Origin: Candidatus Omnitrophota bacterium
GTDB lineage: Bacteria > Omnitrophota > Omnitrophia > Omnitrophales > Aquincolibacteriaceae
Direction of reading: 5' to 3'
DNA length: 64,000 nt
Assembly: GCA_016196565.1 (NCBI GenBank)
Contig: JACPXK010000033.1
Coordinates: 1 to 64,000 of the forward strand
Below are positions 18,007-26,443 of this stretch, piece by piece; position 1 is the first letter of the stretch; every line of letters starts with the position of its first letter. The position numbers and the translations under genes are program-made. The notes under the pieces were generated by a model that saw nothing but the letters and a program-made list of their open reading frames with translations, was not told the origin of the DNA and searched no databases.

Positions 18007-19100
18007 AAAATTCTTCCCACGAATACTGGATGCGGCAAGCCTTAAAACTTGCCGAAAAGGGACGTTGCAGCGTCAGCCCGAATCCTATGGTCGGGGCCTG
18101 CGTGATTCGAAACGGGAAAAAAGCGGGCGAGGGGTATCATGAAAAATATGGAGAACCTCACGCCGAAGTTCATGCGCTTCGCCGTGCCGCAAAGTTGGCA
18201 CACGGGGCAACGCTTTATGTCACGCTGGAGCCCTGTTCCACCTGGGGAAAAACGCCGCCTTGTGTTGCTGCCATTGTCAAAGCCGGAATCCGGCATGTTG
18301 TCATCGGGGCTTATGATCCAAACTCCAAAAATCATGGCAAAGGGGTTAAGGCCCTTCGAAAAAGCGGTGTCAAAGTCACGATCGGTATTTTGGCGGAGGA
18401 AGTAGCAAGGCAAAACGAATCGTTCTTCAAATGGACGAAAACCGGCCTTCCCTTTGTCACGGTTAAAATGGCCCAATCCTTGGATGGAAAAATCGCGGCC
18501 GCAAACGGCAGTTCCCGCTGGATTTCTTCTCCGCCTGCGCGGCAATTTGTCCACCGGTTGAGGGCCGAACACGATGCCATCTTGATCGGAAAAAATACGC
18601 TGTTGATCGACAATCCCAAACTCAGCCCGAGATTTAAAATCAAAAATCTTCTGCCCGGTAAACCCTGGCGTATTGTGATGGACCCTCGTCTTGAGGCTTC
18701 GCCGCGCGCCAGAATTTTTCAAGGCGATCAATTAACAATTCGAGCTATTCCGGAGAAAAAAATGAAAGCCTTCGGGAAAAAGGCAAGAGGCGTTCTTTTG
18801 CCCGTCGCCGAAAAAAAAGGCCGGCTTGATTTGAAGGATTTACTGAAAAAATGTTCCTCGCTTGGGGTGGCAAAAATTCTGGTCGAGGGCGGCGGTGAAA
18901 CGGTGTGGTCACTTCTGCGCGAAGGTCTTGTGGATAAGGCTTATTGGATTGTGGCTCCCAAAATCATCGGAGGAAAGTCGGCCAAGACTTCGGTGGAAGG
19001 AGAAGGGGTACTCAATCCCAATCGAGCCATTCCTTGTCATGTGCAATCTGTTTCTCCGTTAGGAGAGGATTGGCTTTTTGAACTGAGTTTTAAAAACTAA
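18003..19100 (+). CDS. ribD: RibD: pyrimidine deaminase / reductase
   Basis: 365 residues. The deaminase domain (1-145) has zinc ligands His53 (HAEVHALRRA, with Glu55 as proton shuttle), Cys78 and Cys87 (PCSTWGKTPPC). The reductase domain (about 148-365) has VTVKMAQSLDGKIA, SSRWISSPPARQFVHRLRAEHDAILIGKNT (split across about 165-200) and ILVEGGGETVWSLLREGLVD. It performs the second and third steps of the GTP branch of riboflavin synthesis. Confidence 0.96.
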   Translation: MKNSSHEYWMRQALKLAEKGRCSVSPNPMVGACVIRNGKKAGEGYHEKYGEPHAEVHALRRAAKLAHGATLYVTLEPCSTWGKTPPCVAAIVKAGIRHVVIGAYDPNSKNHGKGVKALRKSGVKVTIGILAEEVARQNESFFKWTKTGLPFVTVKMAQSLDGKIAAANGSSRWISSPPARQFVHRLRAEHDAILIGKNTLLIDNPKLSPRFKIKNLLPGKPWRIVMDPRLEASPRARIFQGDQLTIRAIPEKKMKAFGKKARGVLLPVAEKKGRLDLKDLLKKCSSLGVAKILVEGGGETVWSLLREGLVDKAYWIVAPKIIGGKSAKTSVEGEGVLNPNRAIPCHVQSVSPLGEDWLFELSFKN

Positions 19101-19101
19101 T

Positions 19102-19749
19102 ATGTTTACCGGCATTATCCAAAATCAAGGGACTGTCACTGGCAAAAAAAAGCAGAGCGGACAAATTCACTTTGCCTTTCGTTTCCGGGATAAAGAAAAG
19201 GGGCTCAAAACCGGAGAAAGTATTGCGGTCGATGGCGTATGCCTCACCGTGGTTAAATTTGCGGGTAAAACTTTTGAAGCAGACGTAGTTGACGCAACCC
19301 TGCGTACAACGACATTAGGGCGGCTTGAGGCTGGAGACAAAGTGAATCTGGAAAGGTCTCTGCGTGTTGGAGATCAGATCGGCGGCCATTTTGTGACCGG
19401 GCATGTGGACGGTGTGGGCCGTCTTCAGAAAATACAAAAACGGGGAGCCAACTACGCCTTGCAGATCCAGGCCGAGGCCGATATAATTCAGTCGCTCGCG
19501 GTAAAAGGTTCGATCGCTATTGATGGCATTAGCCTTACCGTGCAGGCTGTTCGCGCCAACACTTTTAACGTAGCCATTATCCCGCTTACCCTTCGGAAAA
19601 CAACGCTGGGATTAAAAAAAGAAGGCGATATTTTGAATCTCGAAATCGATTTGACCAGCCGTTATTTAAAAAATCTCGCGAATTTACCGGCCGGCGCAAA
19701 GGCAAAATCCCGGCTGACGCTTAAAAAACTCAAAGCACAAGGTTTTTAG
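19102..19749 (+). CDS. ribE: Riboflavin synthase, alpha chain
   Basis: 215 residues made of two lumazine-binding repeats. The start MFTGIIQNQGTV is the family hallmark. Repeat one holds ESIAVDGVCLTVV, TLRTTTLGRLEAGDKVNLE and GGHFVTGHVDGVG. Repeat two holds GSIAIDGISLTVQAV, PLTLRKTTLGLKKEGDILN and EIDLTSRYLKNL. The enzyme dismutates two lumazines to riboflavin. It closes the riboflavin set and is followed after 11 bp by a cobalamin gene, probably on the same transcript. Confidence 0.96.
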   Translation: MFTGIIQNQGTVTGKKKQSGQIHFAFRFRDKEKGLKTGESIAVDGVCLTVVKFAGKTFEADVVDATLRTTTLGRLEAGDKVNLERSLRVGDQIGGHFVTGHVDGVGRLQKIQKRGANYALQIQAEADIIQSLAVKGSIAIDGISLTVQAVRANTFNVAIIPLTLRKTTLGLKKEGDILNLEIDLTSRYLKNLANLPAGAKAKSRLTLKKLKAQGF

Positions 19750-19760
19750 CACGTGAAGGA

Positions 19761-20402
19761 ATGACCCGGCTTATTTTGATTCGCCACGGCGAAACGGCAT
19801 GGACGCGCGAAAAACGGTATCAAGGCGATACGGATATTCCTCTCAATGATAAAGGCAGAAAAGACATTCAAACCGTGGCGGATTGGATGAAGGGAATGCC
19901 TGTCGATTTTTTTTATTCCTCGGCGCTTCTGCGTGCCAAACAATCGGCGGCTATCGTCGCAAAGGCAATTCGCAGAACACCGGTGGCCGAAGCGGGAATC
20001 AATGAAATTGATTTTGGTTCCTGGGAAGGCAAAACCGGGACCCAGTTATGGAAAGAAAGAAATCCTGCTTTTATTCGTTGGAGCCGGGGCGAGTGGGTTC
20101 GCCCTACCGGCGGAGAAAAAATCAGTGATTTTAAAAAAAGAATTTCTCGATTTTTTTATAGGATTTTGAAACGCCATAAAAATAAAACAGTGGCGATTGT
20201 GGCTCACGGCGGTTCGATCAAAATGATGCTTATGGAAGCCTTAAAATTACCCCTTCGTTCGTTATGGATGATGAGGGTCGATCCTGCCTCTGTATCGGTT
20301 TTAAATTCTTTTTCCGGTTTTAATCAACTTTCTCTTCTTAATTTCACTCCTTCGCTTGGGAAAATCAAAAGTAAAGGCAAAGGCCGGGAAGCTTGGCGAT
20401 GA
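19761..20402 (+). CDS. cobC: Histidine phosphatase, probable alpha-ribazole phosphatase CobC
   Basis: 213 residues of the phosphoglycerate-mutase/histidine phosphatase superfamily. The phosphohistidine motif LIRHGETAWTREKRYQGD (about 5-22), EIDFGSWEGKTGTQLW and the second catalytic His in VAIVAHGGSIKMML are all present. The family includes many functions, but the next genes are cobU and cobT, which makes alpha-ribazole-5-phosphate dephosphorylation the best guess. Overlaps cobU by ATGA. Confidence 0.82.
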   Translation: MTRLILIRHGETAWTREKRYQGDTDIPLNDKGRKDIQTVADWMKGMPVDFFYSSALLRAKQSAAIVAKAIRRTPVAEAGINEIDFGSWEGKTGTQLWKERNPAFIRWSRGEWVRPTGGEKISDFKKRISRFFYRILKRHKNKTVAIVAHGGSIKMMLMEALKLPLRSLWMMRVDPASVSVLNSFSGFNQLSLLNFTPSLGKIKSKGKGREAWR

Positions 20403-20959
20403 ATACGATTACTTTTGTTACCGGCGGCATTCGCAGCGGGAAAAGCCGCTTTGCCCTCGATCTTGCCGAGCAGCGTTTTAGCGGTCCGAAAGTCTTTTTA
20501 GCGACGGCCCAACCTTTAGATGAAGAAATGAAACGGCGCATTGCCAAACATCAGGCGGAACGTGCCGGTGAATTTTTAACGCTCGAAGAGCCGCTTTATC
20601 TTGCGAAAGCCGTTAAGGAAGCGGCTCAGCATGCGCCATTAATCCTCATCGATTGCCTGACCCTTTGGGTAAATAATCTCATCTATCATTTTGGCCGAGA
20701 CAATCTGAAAATCAAAAATGAAATCCGGCTTTTTATGGAAGTCTTGGAAACCAAGCCTTCTTCTATTATTCTTGTCAGCAACGAAACAGGATGGGGAATT
20801 GTCGGAGAAAATCCACTGAACCGTCATTTTGTTGATCAACTCGGCGCTTTGAATCAAGAAGCGGCCGGGTTAAGTGATGAAGTGATTTTGATGGTAAGCG
20901 GGATTCCTCAAACCCTTAAGGAATGTGAAAATCATGCAAAATTGGACCGATCGTTTTAA
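20399..20959 (+). CDS. cobU: Adenosylcobinamide kinase / guanylyltransferase CobU
   Basis: 186 residues from ATG 20399 (ATGA overlap). The P-loop is FVTGGIRSGKSRFALDLAE (about 5-23). RIAKHQAERAGEF carries the catalytic His, then LIDCLTLWVNNLI, IILVSNETGWGIV and the end DEVILMVSGIPQTL, which fit CobU/CobP. It phosphorylates adenosylcobinamide and transfers GMP to it, preparing for CobS. Confidence 0.94.
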   Translation: MNTITFVTGGIRSGKSRFALDLAEQRFSGPKVFLATAQPLDEEMKRRIAKHQAERAGEFLTLEEPLYLAKAVKEAAQHAPLILIDCLTLWVNNLIYHFGRDNLKIKNEIRLFMEVLETKPSSIILVSNETGWGIVGENPLNRHFVDQLGALNQEAAGLSDEVILMVSGIPQTLKECENHAKLDRSF

Positions 20960-21995
20960 AACCATTACTTCTTTGGATCCGGAATGGAAAATCCGGGCCC
21001 AACGGCATTTGAATGATCAGACAAGACCTCAGGGAAGTCTCGGAGTGATCGAGGAAATGATCACCCGTTTGGCCGCCATTCAAAAAACAGACCGCCCTGA
21101 AATCGAAAGCAAACGGATTTTGATTTTTGCCGCCGATCATGGCGTGGAAGCCGAAGGGGTCAGCCTTTACCCGCGTGAAGTGACTCAAGCGATGGTGCTC
21201 AATTTTTTAAACGGCGGTGCCACGGTCAATGCCTTGGCCCGTCATGCCAAAGCGGAGGTTCAAGTCATCGATGTGGGCGTGGACGGCGAGGATTTTAAGA
21301 AACATGACCGGTTGGTTTCTGCAAAAATCCGCCGCTCCACACGCAATATGGTGGATGAGCCTGCGATGACCCAAGAAGAATTATCGCGTGCGCTCGCCGT
21401 GGGATGGGATTTAATTCATCAATTGAAAGAAGAAGGGGTTCAGCTGATCGGTCTTGGGGAAATGGGAATCGGAAACACGACGGCGGCCAGTGCGGTGATT
21501 GCCGCGCTTACGGATTTTCCGGTTGATTCGGTTACCGGATGCGGGACAGGACTCAGTGTGGAGGCGCGTCATCGTAAGGTGTATGTGATCGAGAAGGCGA
21601 TTGAAAAGCACCGCGCATTGTTGACGAATCCCTTGGCTATTTTGCAGCGGCTCGGCGGTTATGAGCTGGCGGCGCTTACCGGCGCCATTCTGGCTTCGGC
21701 CCATTTGAGTTTGCCTGTGATTATCGACGGCTGGATTGTTTCGGCCTCGGCCTTTGTTGCGATTTCACTGAATGAAAATATAAAAGATTATCTTTTCTTT
21801 GCCCATCAATCCGAAGAGCGGGGCCATGCCCTGATTCTGGAAAAATTGGAAGTTCATCCCATGCTGAATCTCAAGATGCGGCTCGGGGAAGCCAGCGGCG
21901 CGGCACTGGCCATGAATCTTTTTGATGCGGCGGTAAAAATTTATCACGAAGTTTCTACTTTTGAAGACGCCCGGGTTGCCAATGTCAAATCCTGA
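20934..21995 (+). CDS. cobT: Nicotinate-nucleotide:DMB phosphoribosyltransferase CobT
   Basis: 353 residues. I chose ATG 20934 over the in-frame GTG at 20925 because AAGGAA (about 20918-20923) is well spaced only to the ATG. Family blocks: RPQGSLGVIEEMITRLA, IFAADHGVEAEGVSLYPREV, IGLGEMGIGNTTAASAV, VTGCGTGLS, and GGYELAALTGAILASAHLSLPVIIDGWI (about 235-265), with a Glu near residue 310 (GEASGAALAM) as catalytic base. It makes alpha-ribazole phosphate, the lower-ligand nucleotide of cobalamin. Overlaps cobU by 26 bp and cbiA by 14 bp. Confidence 0.95.
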   Translation: MQNWTDRFKTITSLDPEWKIRAQRHLNDQTRPQGSLGVIEEMITRLAAIQKTDRPEIESKRILIFAADHGVEAEGVSLYPREVTQAMVLNFLNGGATVNALARHAKAEVQVIDVGVDGEDFKKHDRLVSAKIRRSTRNMVDEPAMTQEELSRALAVGWDLIHQLKEEGVQLIGLGEMGIGNTTAASAVIAALTDFPVDSVTGCGTGLSVEARHRKVYVIEKAIEKHRALLTNPLAILQRLGGYELAALTGAILASAHLSLPVIIDGWIVSASAFVAISLNENIKDYLFFAHQSEERGHALILEKLEVHPMLNLKMRLGEASGAALAMNLFDAAVKIYHEVSTFEDARVANVKS

Positions 21996-23412
21996 ATTTC
22001 ATGGCTGCGTGATTGCCGGAACCCATTCGGGAGCCGGCAAAACCACCTGGTCCCTGGCCTTAATGGCCCTTGCAAAAAGAAAGGGATTAACCGTTCAGCC
22101 TTTCAAAATCGGGCCTGATTATATTGACCCCGGTTTTCATCATGTGGTTTGCCATCCCCGCCGCAGCCGCAATTTGGATCTTTTTCTTCTTTCTGAAAAT
22201 ACCGTCAAACAAACCTTCTCGGATCATACGGCAGATGCTGACGTCGCTATCGTTGAAGGAGTGATGGGCCTTTATGACGGTAAAGGCGCAACGGGTGAGA
22301 TCGGAAGTACGGCACAAATGGCCAAGCTTTTGAATCTTCCGGTTTTTTTGGTGATGGATGGTTCCGGCATGGCAACGAGTGCCGCGGCTTTGGTCCTTGG
22401 TTTTCAAAAATTCGATTCGGATTTAAAATTATCCGGTATTTTGATTAATCGCGTTGGCAGTGAAAGCCATTTTAACTGGCTTAAACGTGCGATTGAAGAA
22501 AAAACCGGTATTCCGTGCCTCGGCTATTTGCCTAAAGAAGAATCCCTGGCGATTGGAGAAAGGCATTTGGGGCTTGTGACGGCCGGGGAAGTTCAAGGAA
22601 AACTGGAAAAAACGGAAAGGGCTGCTTCTTTACTGGAAACGCGTTTTGATTGGAATCGTTTTTTGAAGATTTGTCATTGCGAGCCCGCAGGGCGAAGCAA
22701 TCTCGCTTTAAAAGAGGGGTTGCTTCGTCGCCCCACCGGGGCTCCTCGCAATGACGATGCTTTAAGCGGTGGAGCAAGAATCGGCGTCGCGTATGACGAG
22801 GCGTTTTCCTTTTATTATGAAGACAATTTTGATCTCTTGAAAAAAGAAGGAGCTGAACTTATCTTTTTTTCCCCACTTAAAGATACAAGTCTTCCGGATG
22901 CCGATCTTTTGTATTTAGGGGGAGGTTTCCCGGAAATTCATGCCGAGACCCTTTCAAAAAATCATAGAATGCTGGAAGCATTACGGAATTTTTACCGCGA
23001 AGGCGGTTTTATTTACGCCGAATGCGGCGGCTTAATGCTTTTAGCCGAGGCCTTGATCAATTCCGAAGGCGAAGAATTTCAGATGGCAGGGCTCATTCCC
23101 GGCAAAGTGCGCATGACGGGCAAGCTGCAAAATTTCGGCTATCATGAGTTTCGAACCTTGGGTGAAAGTTTTATTTTCCCAAAAGGCATGGTACTCAGGT
23201 CCCATGAGTTTCATTATTCTTCCTGGGACGAAGAAGGAAAGGTCCCGGCGGTTTATGAGCTGGGCGAACGCCGCGAAGGATTTTTCGACGAAAGATTAAT
23301 TGCGAGTTATCAGCATTTGCATTTTTGTTTTTCACCGGACATTGCCCGGAATATGGCTCAGGTCAAATCATGGAAAAAGAATTTCATCTCACATCCAACT
23401 CCGATCAATTAA
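21982..23412 (+). CDS. cbiA: Cobyrinate a,c-diamide synthase (CbiA/CobB) with inserted repeat peptide
   Basis: 476 residues from ATG 21982. The N-terminal ATP-binding domain has GTHSGAGKTTWSLALMALA (about 13-31), FKIGPDYIDPGFHH, VEGVMGLYDG and SGILINRVGS. The C-terminal glutamine amidotransferase has LGGGFPEIHAETLS, the nucleophile Cys348 in YAECGGLMLLAE and HEFHYSS. Residues about 231-258 are unlike any CbiA: they are encoded by an 83-bp palindromic repeat sitting in the linker between the domains, with the frame kept open. The enzyme amidates the a and c side chains of cobyrinic acid. Confidence 0.94.
   Translation: MSNPEFHGCVIAGTHSGAGKTTWSLALMALAKRKGLTVQPFKIGPDYIDPGFHHVVCHPRRSRNLDLFLLSENTVKQTFSDHTADADVAIVEGVMGLYDGKGATGEIGSTAQMAKLLNLPVFLVMDGSGMATSAAALVLGFQKFDSDLKLSGILINRVGSESHFNWLKRAIEEKTGIPCLGYLPKEESLAIGERHLGLVTAGEVQGKLEKTERAASLLETRFDWNRFLKICHCEPAGRSNLALKEGLLRRPTGAPRNDDALSGGARIGVAYDEAFSFYYEDNFDLLKKEGAELIFFSPLKDTSLPDADLLYLGGGFPEIHAETLSKNHRMLEALRNFYREGGFIYAECGGLMLLAEALINSEGEEFQMAGLIPGKVRMTGKLQNFGYHEFRTLGESFIFPKGMVLRSHEFHYSSWDEEGKVPAVYELGERREGFFDERLIASYQHLHFCFSPDIARNMAQVKSWKKNFISHPTPIN
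22673..22755 (+). repeat. Dispersed palindromic repeat inside cbiA (GTCATTGCGAG type)
   Basis: Begins GTCATTGCGAG and ends CTCGCAATGAC, with inner arms GGCGAAGCAATCTC and GGGGTTGCTTCGTCGCCC. It forms a long stem-loop. Sequences of this type occur in many unrelated bacteria as interspersed palindromes and translate to tell-tale CHCE...RNDD peptides. A shorter relative lies at 32629 in cobQ. Confidence 0.85.
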
Positions 23413-23768
23413 AGCCCTTTCGCGAGCAACTCGAACTCGCCCTGCATGAAATAGGGCTGTACGAAAAAGGGGCGGGAGAAGTGGTGTTAGCGATGGATGA
23501 GGCGCTGACCAATATTATCCGCCACGCTTATGACGGGAAATCCGGGAAGATCGATATTGTTTTGCGGGATTTTCAGGACCGGATTGAAATCGAGGTGCGG
23601 AATTTCGGAAAAAAATTTGACCCGTCCAAAATTCCGCCCCCTGAACTACCGCCTAAAAAGCCGGGGGGGTTGGGGCTTTATCTGATCAAAAAATTGACGG
23701 ACAAATCGGAATACAGCACTCCGGAAGAAGGAGAAAACCGCCTTCTTTTGACGAAGTATAAAAAATAA
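23370..23768 (+). CDS. RsbW/SpoIIAB-type anti-sigma (serine kinase) ATPase
   Basis: 132 residues from ATG 23370. HATPase_c_2 fold: N-box EVVLAMDEALTNIIRHAYDG (about 42-61), the DRIEIEVRNFGKKFDPSKI strand and loop, and the G-box KPGGLGLYLIKKLTD (about 103-117). Such kinases phosphorylate a STAS antagonist and bind a sigma factor or another target. The STAS gene follows after 33 bp and a SpoIIE phosphatase lies at 26444, so all three partner-switching parts are present. No sigma factor gene is nearby. Overlaps cbiA by 43 bp. Confidence 0.88.
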   Translation: MEKEFHLTSNSDQLKPFREQLELALHEIGLYEKGAGEVVLAMDEALTNIIRHAYDGKSGKIDIVLRDFQDRIEIEVRNFGKKFDPSKIPPPELPPKKPGGLGLYLIKKLTDKSEYSTPEEGENRLLLTKYKK

Positions 23769-23801
23769 TGAAAATAAAAAATATCTCATGAAAGGTGCTC
23801 T

Positions 23802-24143
23802 ATGAAAATCAATCAAAGGCAAAAAGAAGACATTCACGTCATTGAATTGGTGGGAGAGCTGGATTTCCACAATTCTCCGAAACTCCGCGAGGAGCTTTTG
23901 AAGTCGATCGAAAAGCAAACCAAAAAGATTCTCGTGAATTTGAAAAAAGTAAGCTATATCGACAGCTCCGGCCTTGCGACTTTTGTCGAGGCGCTTCAGA
24001 AAAGCAAAAAAAGCAATACGCGCCTGGTTCTTGCGGAACTCGAAACGAGGGTGCGCAGTGTTTTCGAGATCGCGAAACTGGATGAGATTTTTCTTTTCGT
24101 TTCTTCCGAAGAAGAGGGAGTCACCCTTTTGGGGAGCAAATAA
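23802..24143 (+). CDS. STAS-domain anti-anti-sigma factor / MlaB-like protein
   Basis: 113 residues. The STAS fold shows VIELVGELDFHNSPKLREEL (about 13-32), KILVNLKKVSYIDSSGLATF and the helix TRVRSVFEIAKLDEIFLFV. The DSSG loop (54-57) keeps the phosphoacceptor serine, so it can be switched by the RsbW kinase next to it. It lies 3 bp before mlaE, where other bacteria have the STAS protein MlaB, so it could serve the transporter, the regulator, or both. SD AAAGGTG precedes the start. Confidence 0.88.
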   Translation: MKINQRQKEDIHVIELVGELDFHNSPKLREELLKSIEKQTKKILVNLKKVSYIDSSGLATFVEALQKSKKSNTRLVLAELETRVRSVFEIAKLDEIFLFVSSEEEGVTLLGSK

Positions 24144-24146
24144 AGC

Positions 24147-24947
24147 ATGCGCGATTTTTTCGGTAGAGTGGGCGAGACATTCTTTTTTCTGCTGGCGGGT
24201 GTGGGGAGGTTATTCGACCTTTTCGTTTCCGTCGTGCAAACTTTGGGACTTGGCTTAACCCAAAAAAAAGTTTTAAAACGCTCTCATATTTTCCATCAAA
24301 TGGTTTTGATGGGATTTGATTCGCTGGGCATAGTGGCCCTGGTGGGGTCTTCCGTCGGAATGGTGCTTGCCCTTCAGGCAGCCTATCAATTGAAGCAATT
24401 CGGCGCGGTCATGTATACGGGAAGCCTTGTCAGCGTTTCCGTCACGCGGGAACTCGGGCCTCTGGTGGCGGCGATTGTTATTTCGGGACGCATCGGCGCA
24501 CGTATGGCGGCCGAACTTGGAACCATGAAAGTTCAGGAAGAAGTGGATGCCTTGATCACGATTGGCCTTAATCCCATTCGTCATTTGGTGGTTCCCCGCT
24601 GCCTGGCTTTGATAGTCATGCTTCCGTGTCTGACGATTATCACGGATGTCGTGGGAATGCTCGGGGGATTTTTGATCGGAACTTTCAGTGTGGGAATTAA
24701 TCCCTACGTTTATCTAGCCAAAAATTTTGATGCGATGGTGCTTAAAGATATTTACACGGGACTTGCGAAAAGCGGGGTGTTCGCCCTTTTGATTGCGCTT
24801 GTAAGCTGTCATCAAGGACTTTCTGTGGAGGGTGGGGCTGAAGGGGTGGGTAAGGCGACGACTCAGGCGGTTGTGATATCGATCGTGCTCATTATCGTCG
24901 TGGACTGTCTTGCCACGGCCATCTTTTATTACGCCCTTCCCGCTTAG
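24147..24947 (+). CDS. mlaE: MlaE-family phospholipid transport permease
   Basis: 266 residues, about five to six membrane spans. The family core is clear: LVGSSVGMVLALQAAYQLKQFG, SVTRELGPLVAAIVISGRIGARMAAELGTMKVQEEVDALITIGLNPI (positions about 90-150) and CHQGLSVEGGAEGVGKATTQAVV with the conserved ExG segment. MlaE is the inner-membrane part of the MlaFEDB complex, which moves phospholipids between inner and outer membranes. No mlaC or mlaA is in the window. Confidence 0.94.
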   Translation: MRDFFGRVGETFFFLLAGVGRLFDLFVSVVQTLGLGLTQKKVLKRSHIFHQMVLMGFDSLGIVALVGSSVGMVLALQAAYQLKQFGAVMYTGSLVSVSVTRELGPLVAAIVISGRIGARMAAELGTMKVQEEVDALITIGLNPIRHLVVPRCLALIVMLPCLTIITDVVGMLGGFLIGTFSVGINPYVYLAKNFDAMVLKDIYTGLAKSGVFALLIALVSCHQGLSVEGGAEGVGKATTQAVVISIVLIIVVDCLATAIFYYALPA

Positions 24948-24951
24948 AAGT

Positions 24952-24987
24952 AAAAGAAGCCTGGCACCGAGGGGCCTGGCCCCTTTT
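24952..24987 (+). repeat. GC-rich palindromic repeat, intergenic copy 1
   Basis: AAAAGAAGCCTGGCACCGAG and GGGGCCTGGCCCCTTTT in tandem fill most of the mlaE-mlaF gap. The ends are AAAAG and CTTTT, with GCCTGGC motifs facing in both arms. Copies at 29541 (opposite orientation), 30241 and 32131 are nearly identical. Confidence 0.88.
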
Positions 24988-24999
24988 GGGGTTTAAAAT

Positions 25000-25794
25000 A
25001 TGGAAAACATAATTGAAGTCAAAAATCTGGTGAAGCGATTCGGCGACCGGACGGTGCTTGACGGCCTGAACATCGAAATTCCGGCCGAAAAAATCACCGT
25101 GATTATGGGAGGTTCCGGCTGCGGCAAAAGCACTTTGCTCCGGCATTTGGTGGGGCTTTTAACGCCCAGTGAAGGGGAGGTCTGGATTGATGGGAAAAAT
25201 ATCGTTGGCATGGGAGAAAAAGAACTCAACGAGGTGCGTCATAAATTCGGCATGCTTTTTCAAAGCGCCGCCCTTTTTAATTCCATGACCGTGGGAGAAA
25301 ATGTCGCGCTTCCGTTGAGAGAACATACGGACCTTTCCGATGAAATCGTGAATATTATTGTGAAAGTCAAATTAGAACTTGTCGGTTTGACGGGTTTTGA
25401 AAATTTTATGCCTTATCAAATTTCCGGAGGCATGAAAAAAAGAGTGGGGCTTGCGCGCGCCATCGCGCTTGATCCGAAAATTGTTTTTTATGATGAGCCG
25501 GGCGCCGGGCTTGACCCCATCACCACCAGCATGATTGATCAGCTTATTCTCGATCTCAGCCGGAAATTGAAAATTACTTCCGTGGTTGTGACCCATGAAA
25601 TGAAAAGCGCCTTCCGCATTGCGGATAAAATCATTCTCTTGCATAAAGGTAAAGTTCTGGAAGTCGGAACCAGCGAGTCCATTGCCAATTCCAAAGATTC
25701 TTACGTTCAACAATTCATCAAAGGGGAGCCGGAAGGGGCGATTCCTTTGAAACAAACCAGCGATGCCTATCTCAAAGGGCTGTTAGAAACTTAA
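25000..25794 (+). CDS. mlaF: MlaF-family ABC transporter ATPase
   Basis: 264 residues. Walker A GGSGCGKSTLLRHLVGL (about 38-54), Q-loop GMLFQSAALFNSMTVGENVALPL with the family-typical wording, signature ISGGMKKRVGLARAIALDPK, Walker B IVFYDEPGAGLDPI and the switch VVVTHEMKSAF. It energises MlaE. The 52-bp gap after mlaE is occupied by a palindromic repeat, yet the SD-like GGGG remains, so the operon probably continues. Confidence 0.95.
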   Translation: MENIIEVKNLVKRFGDRTVLDGLNIEIPAEKITVIMGGSGCGKSTLLRHLVGLLTPSEGEVWIDGKNIVGMGEKELNEVRHKFGMLFQSAALFNSMTVGENVALPLREHTDLSDEIVNIIVKVKLELVGLTGFENFMPYQISGGMKKRVGLARAIALDPKIVFYDEPGAGLDPITTSMIDQLILDLSRKLKITSVVVTHEMKSAFRIADKIILLHKGKVLEVGTSESIANSKDSYVQQFIKGEPEGAIPLKQTSDAYLKGLLET

Positions 25795-25811
25795 GTCTAA
25801 AAGGAGAAATC

Positions 25812-26432
25812 ATGTCCTACTCATCCCAGGAAATCAAATCAGGTGCTTTGGTCACGGTGTCGTTAATTCTTTTAATCGGCCTTACTTTTATGGTGGGAAA
25901 TTTTTCCAAAGGCCCGACCTCGGAGTATCACATACGCTTTGGTTATATCAGCGGTTTGAAAAAAGACGCCCCCGTCTTTTTTGCCGGCAATGAAGTCGGC
26001 AGGGTGAATAAAATCGAGGTTCAGCCGGATCAGGAAAAACAGGTACTTGTCAGTGTCCTGGTGCCGGTGGAAACGGTTATCCGTGAAGATAGCGATGCCT
26101 TTATCGATACGTTGGGACTTATGGGAGAAAAATTCGTGGAGATTACGCCCGGAACCCTGGATTCGCCGGCTTTGAAAACCGAAGCCATCCTTCAAGGCAC
26201 CGATCCCGTTCCCATGTATCTTTTGATTCAAAAAGCCAACAAACTTGCCGATCGTATGGATGAGCTGACGACCAGCCTTAATCCCTTGACGGAACGAATC
26301 AACGGCCTCGTGAAGGGGCATGAAGAAGACATCGCCAAAATCATCATCAATATGGAACAGACATCGGCCAATCTCAGAGACATGACTCATGATTTGAAGT
26401 TCCGGCCTTGGCGTCTTCTTCGCAAAGGGTAA
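25812..26432 (+). CDS. mlaD: MlaD-like MCE-domain lipoid-binding protein
   Basis: 206 residues with one N-terminal membrane anchor (about 12-32) and one MCE domain: YHIRFGYISGLKKDAPVFFAGNEVGRVNKIEV (positions about 40-70) and IDTLGLMGEKFVEITPGT. A helical C-terminal part (about 135-200) would extend into the periplasm. MlaD forms a hexameric ring on MlaFE. SD AAAAGGAG at 25799 is ideal. The C-terminal codons are followed directly by the CHASE2-SpoIIE gene. Confidence 0.92.
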   Translation: MSYSSQEIKSGALVTVSLILLIGLTFMVGNFSKGPTSEYHIRFGYISGLKKDAPVFFAGNEVGRVNKIEVQPDQEKQVLVSVLVPVETVIREDSDAFIDTLGLMGEKFVEITPGTLDSPALKTEAILQGTDPVPMYLLIQKANKLADRMDELTTSLNPLTERINGLVKGHEEDIAKIIINMEQTSANLRDMTHDLKFRPWRLLRKG

Positions 26433-26443
26433 TTCAGCTTTTA

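Noticed and set aside
18042..18731. 229-residue minus-strand frame opposite ribD
   Set aside because: Antisense shadow of a clear ribD gene, with no SD or family motif.
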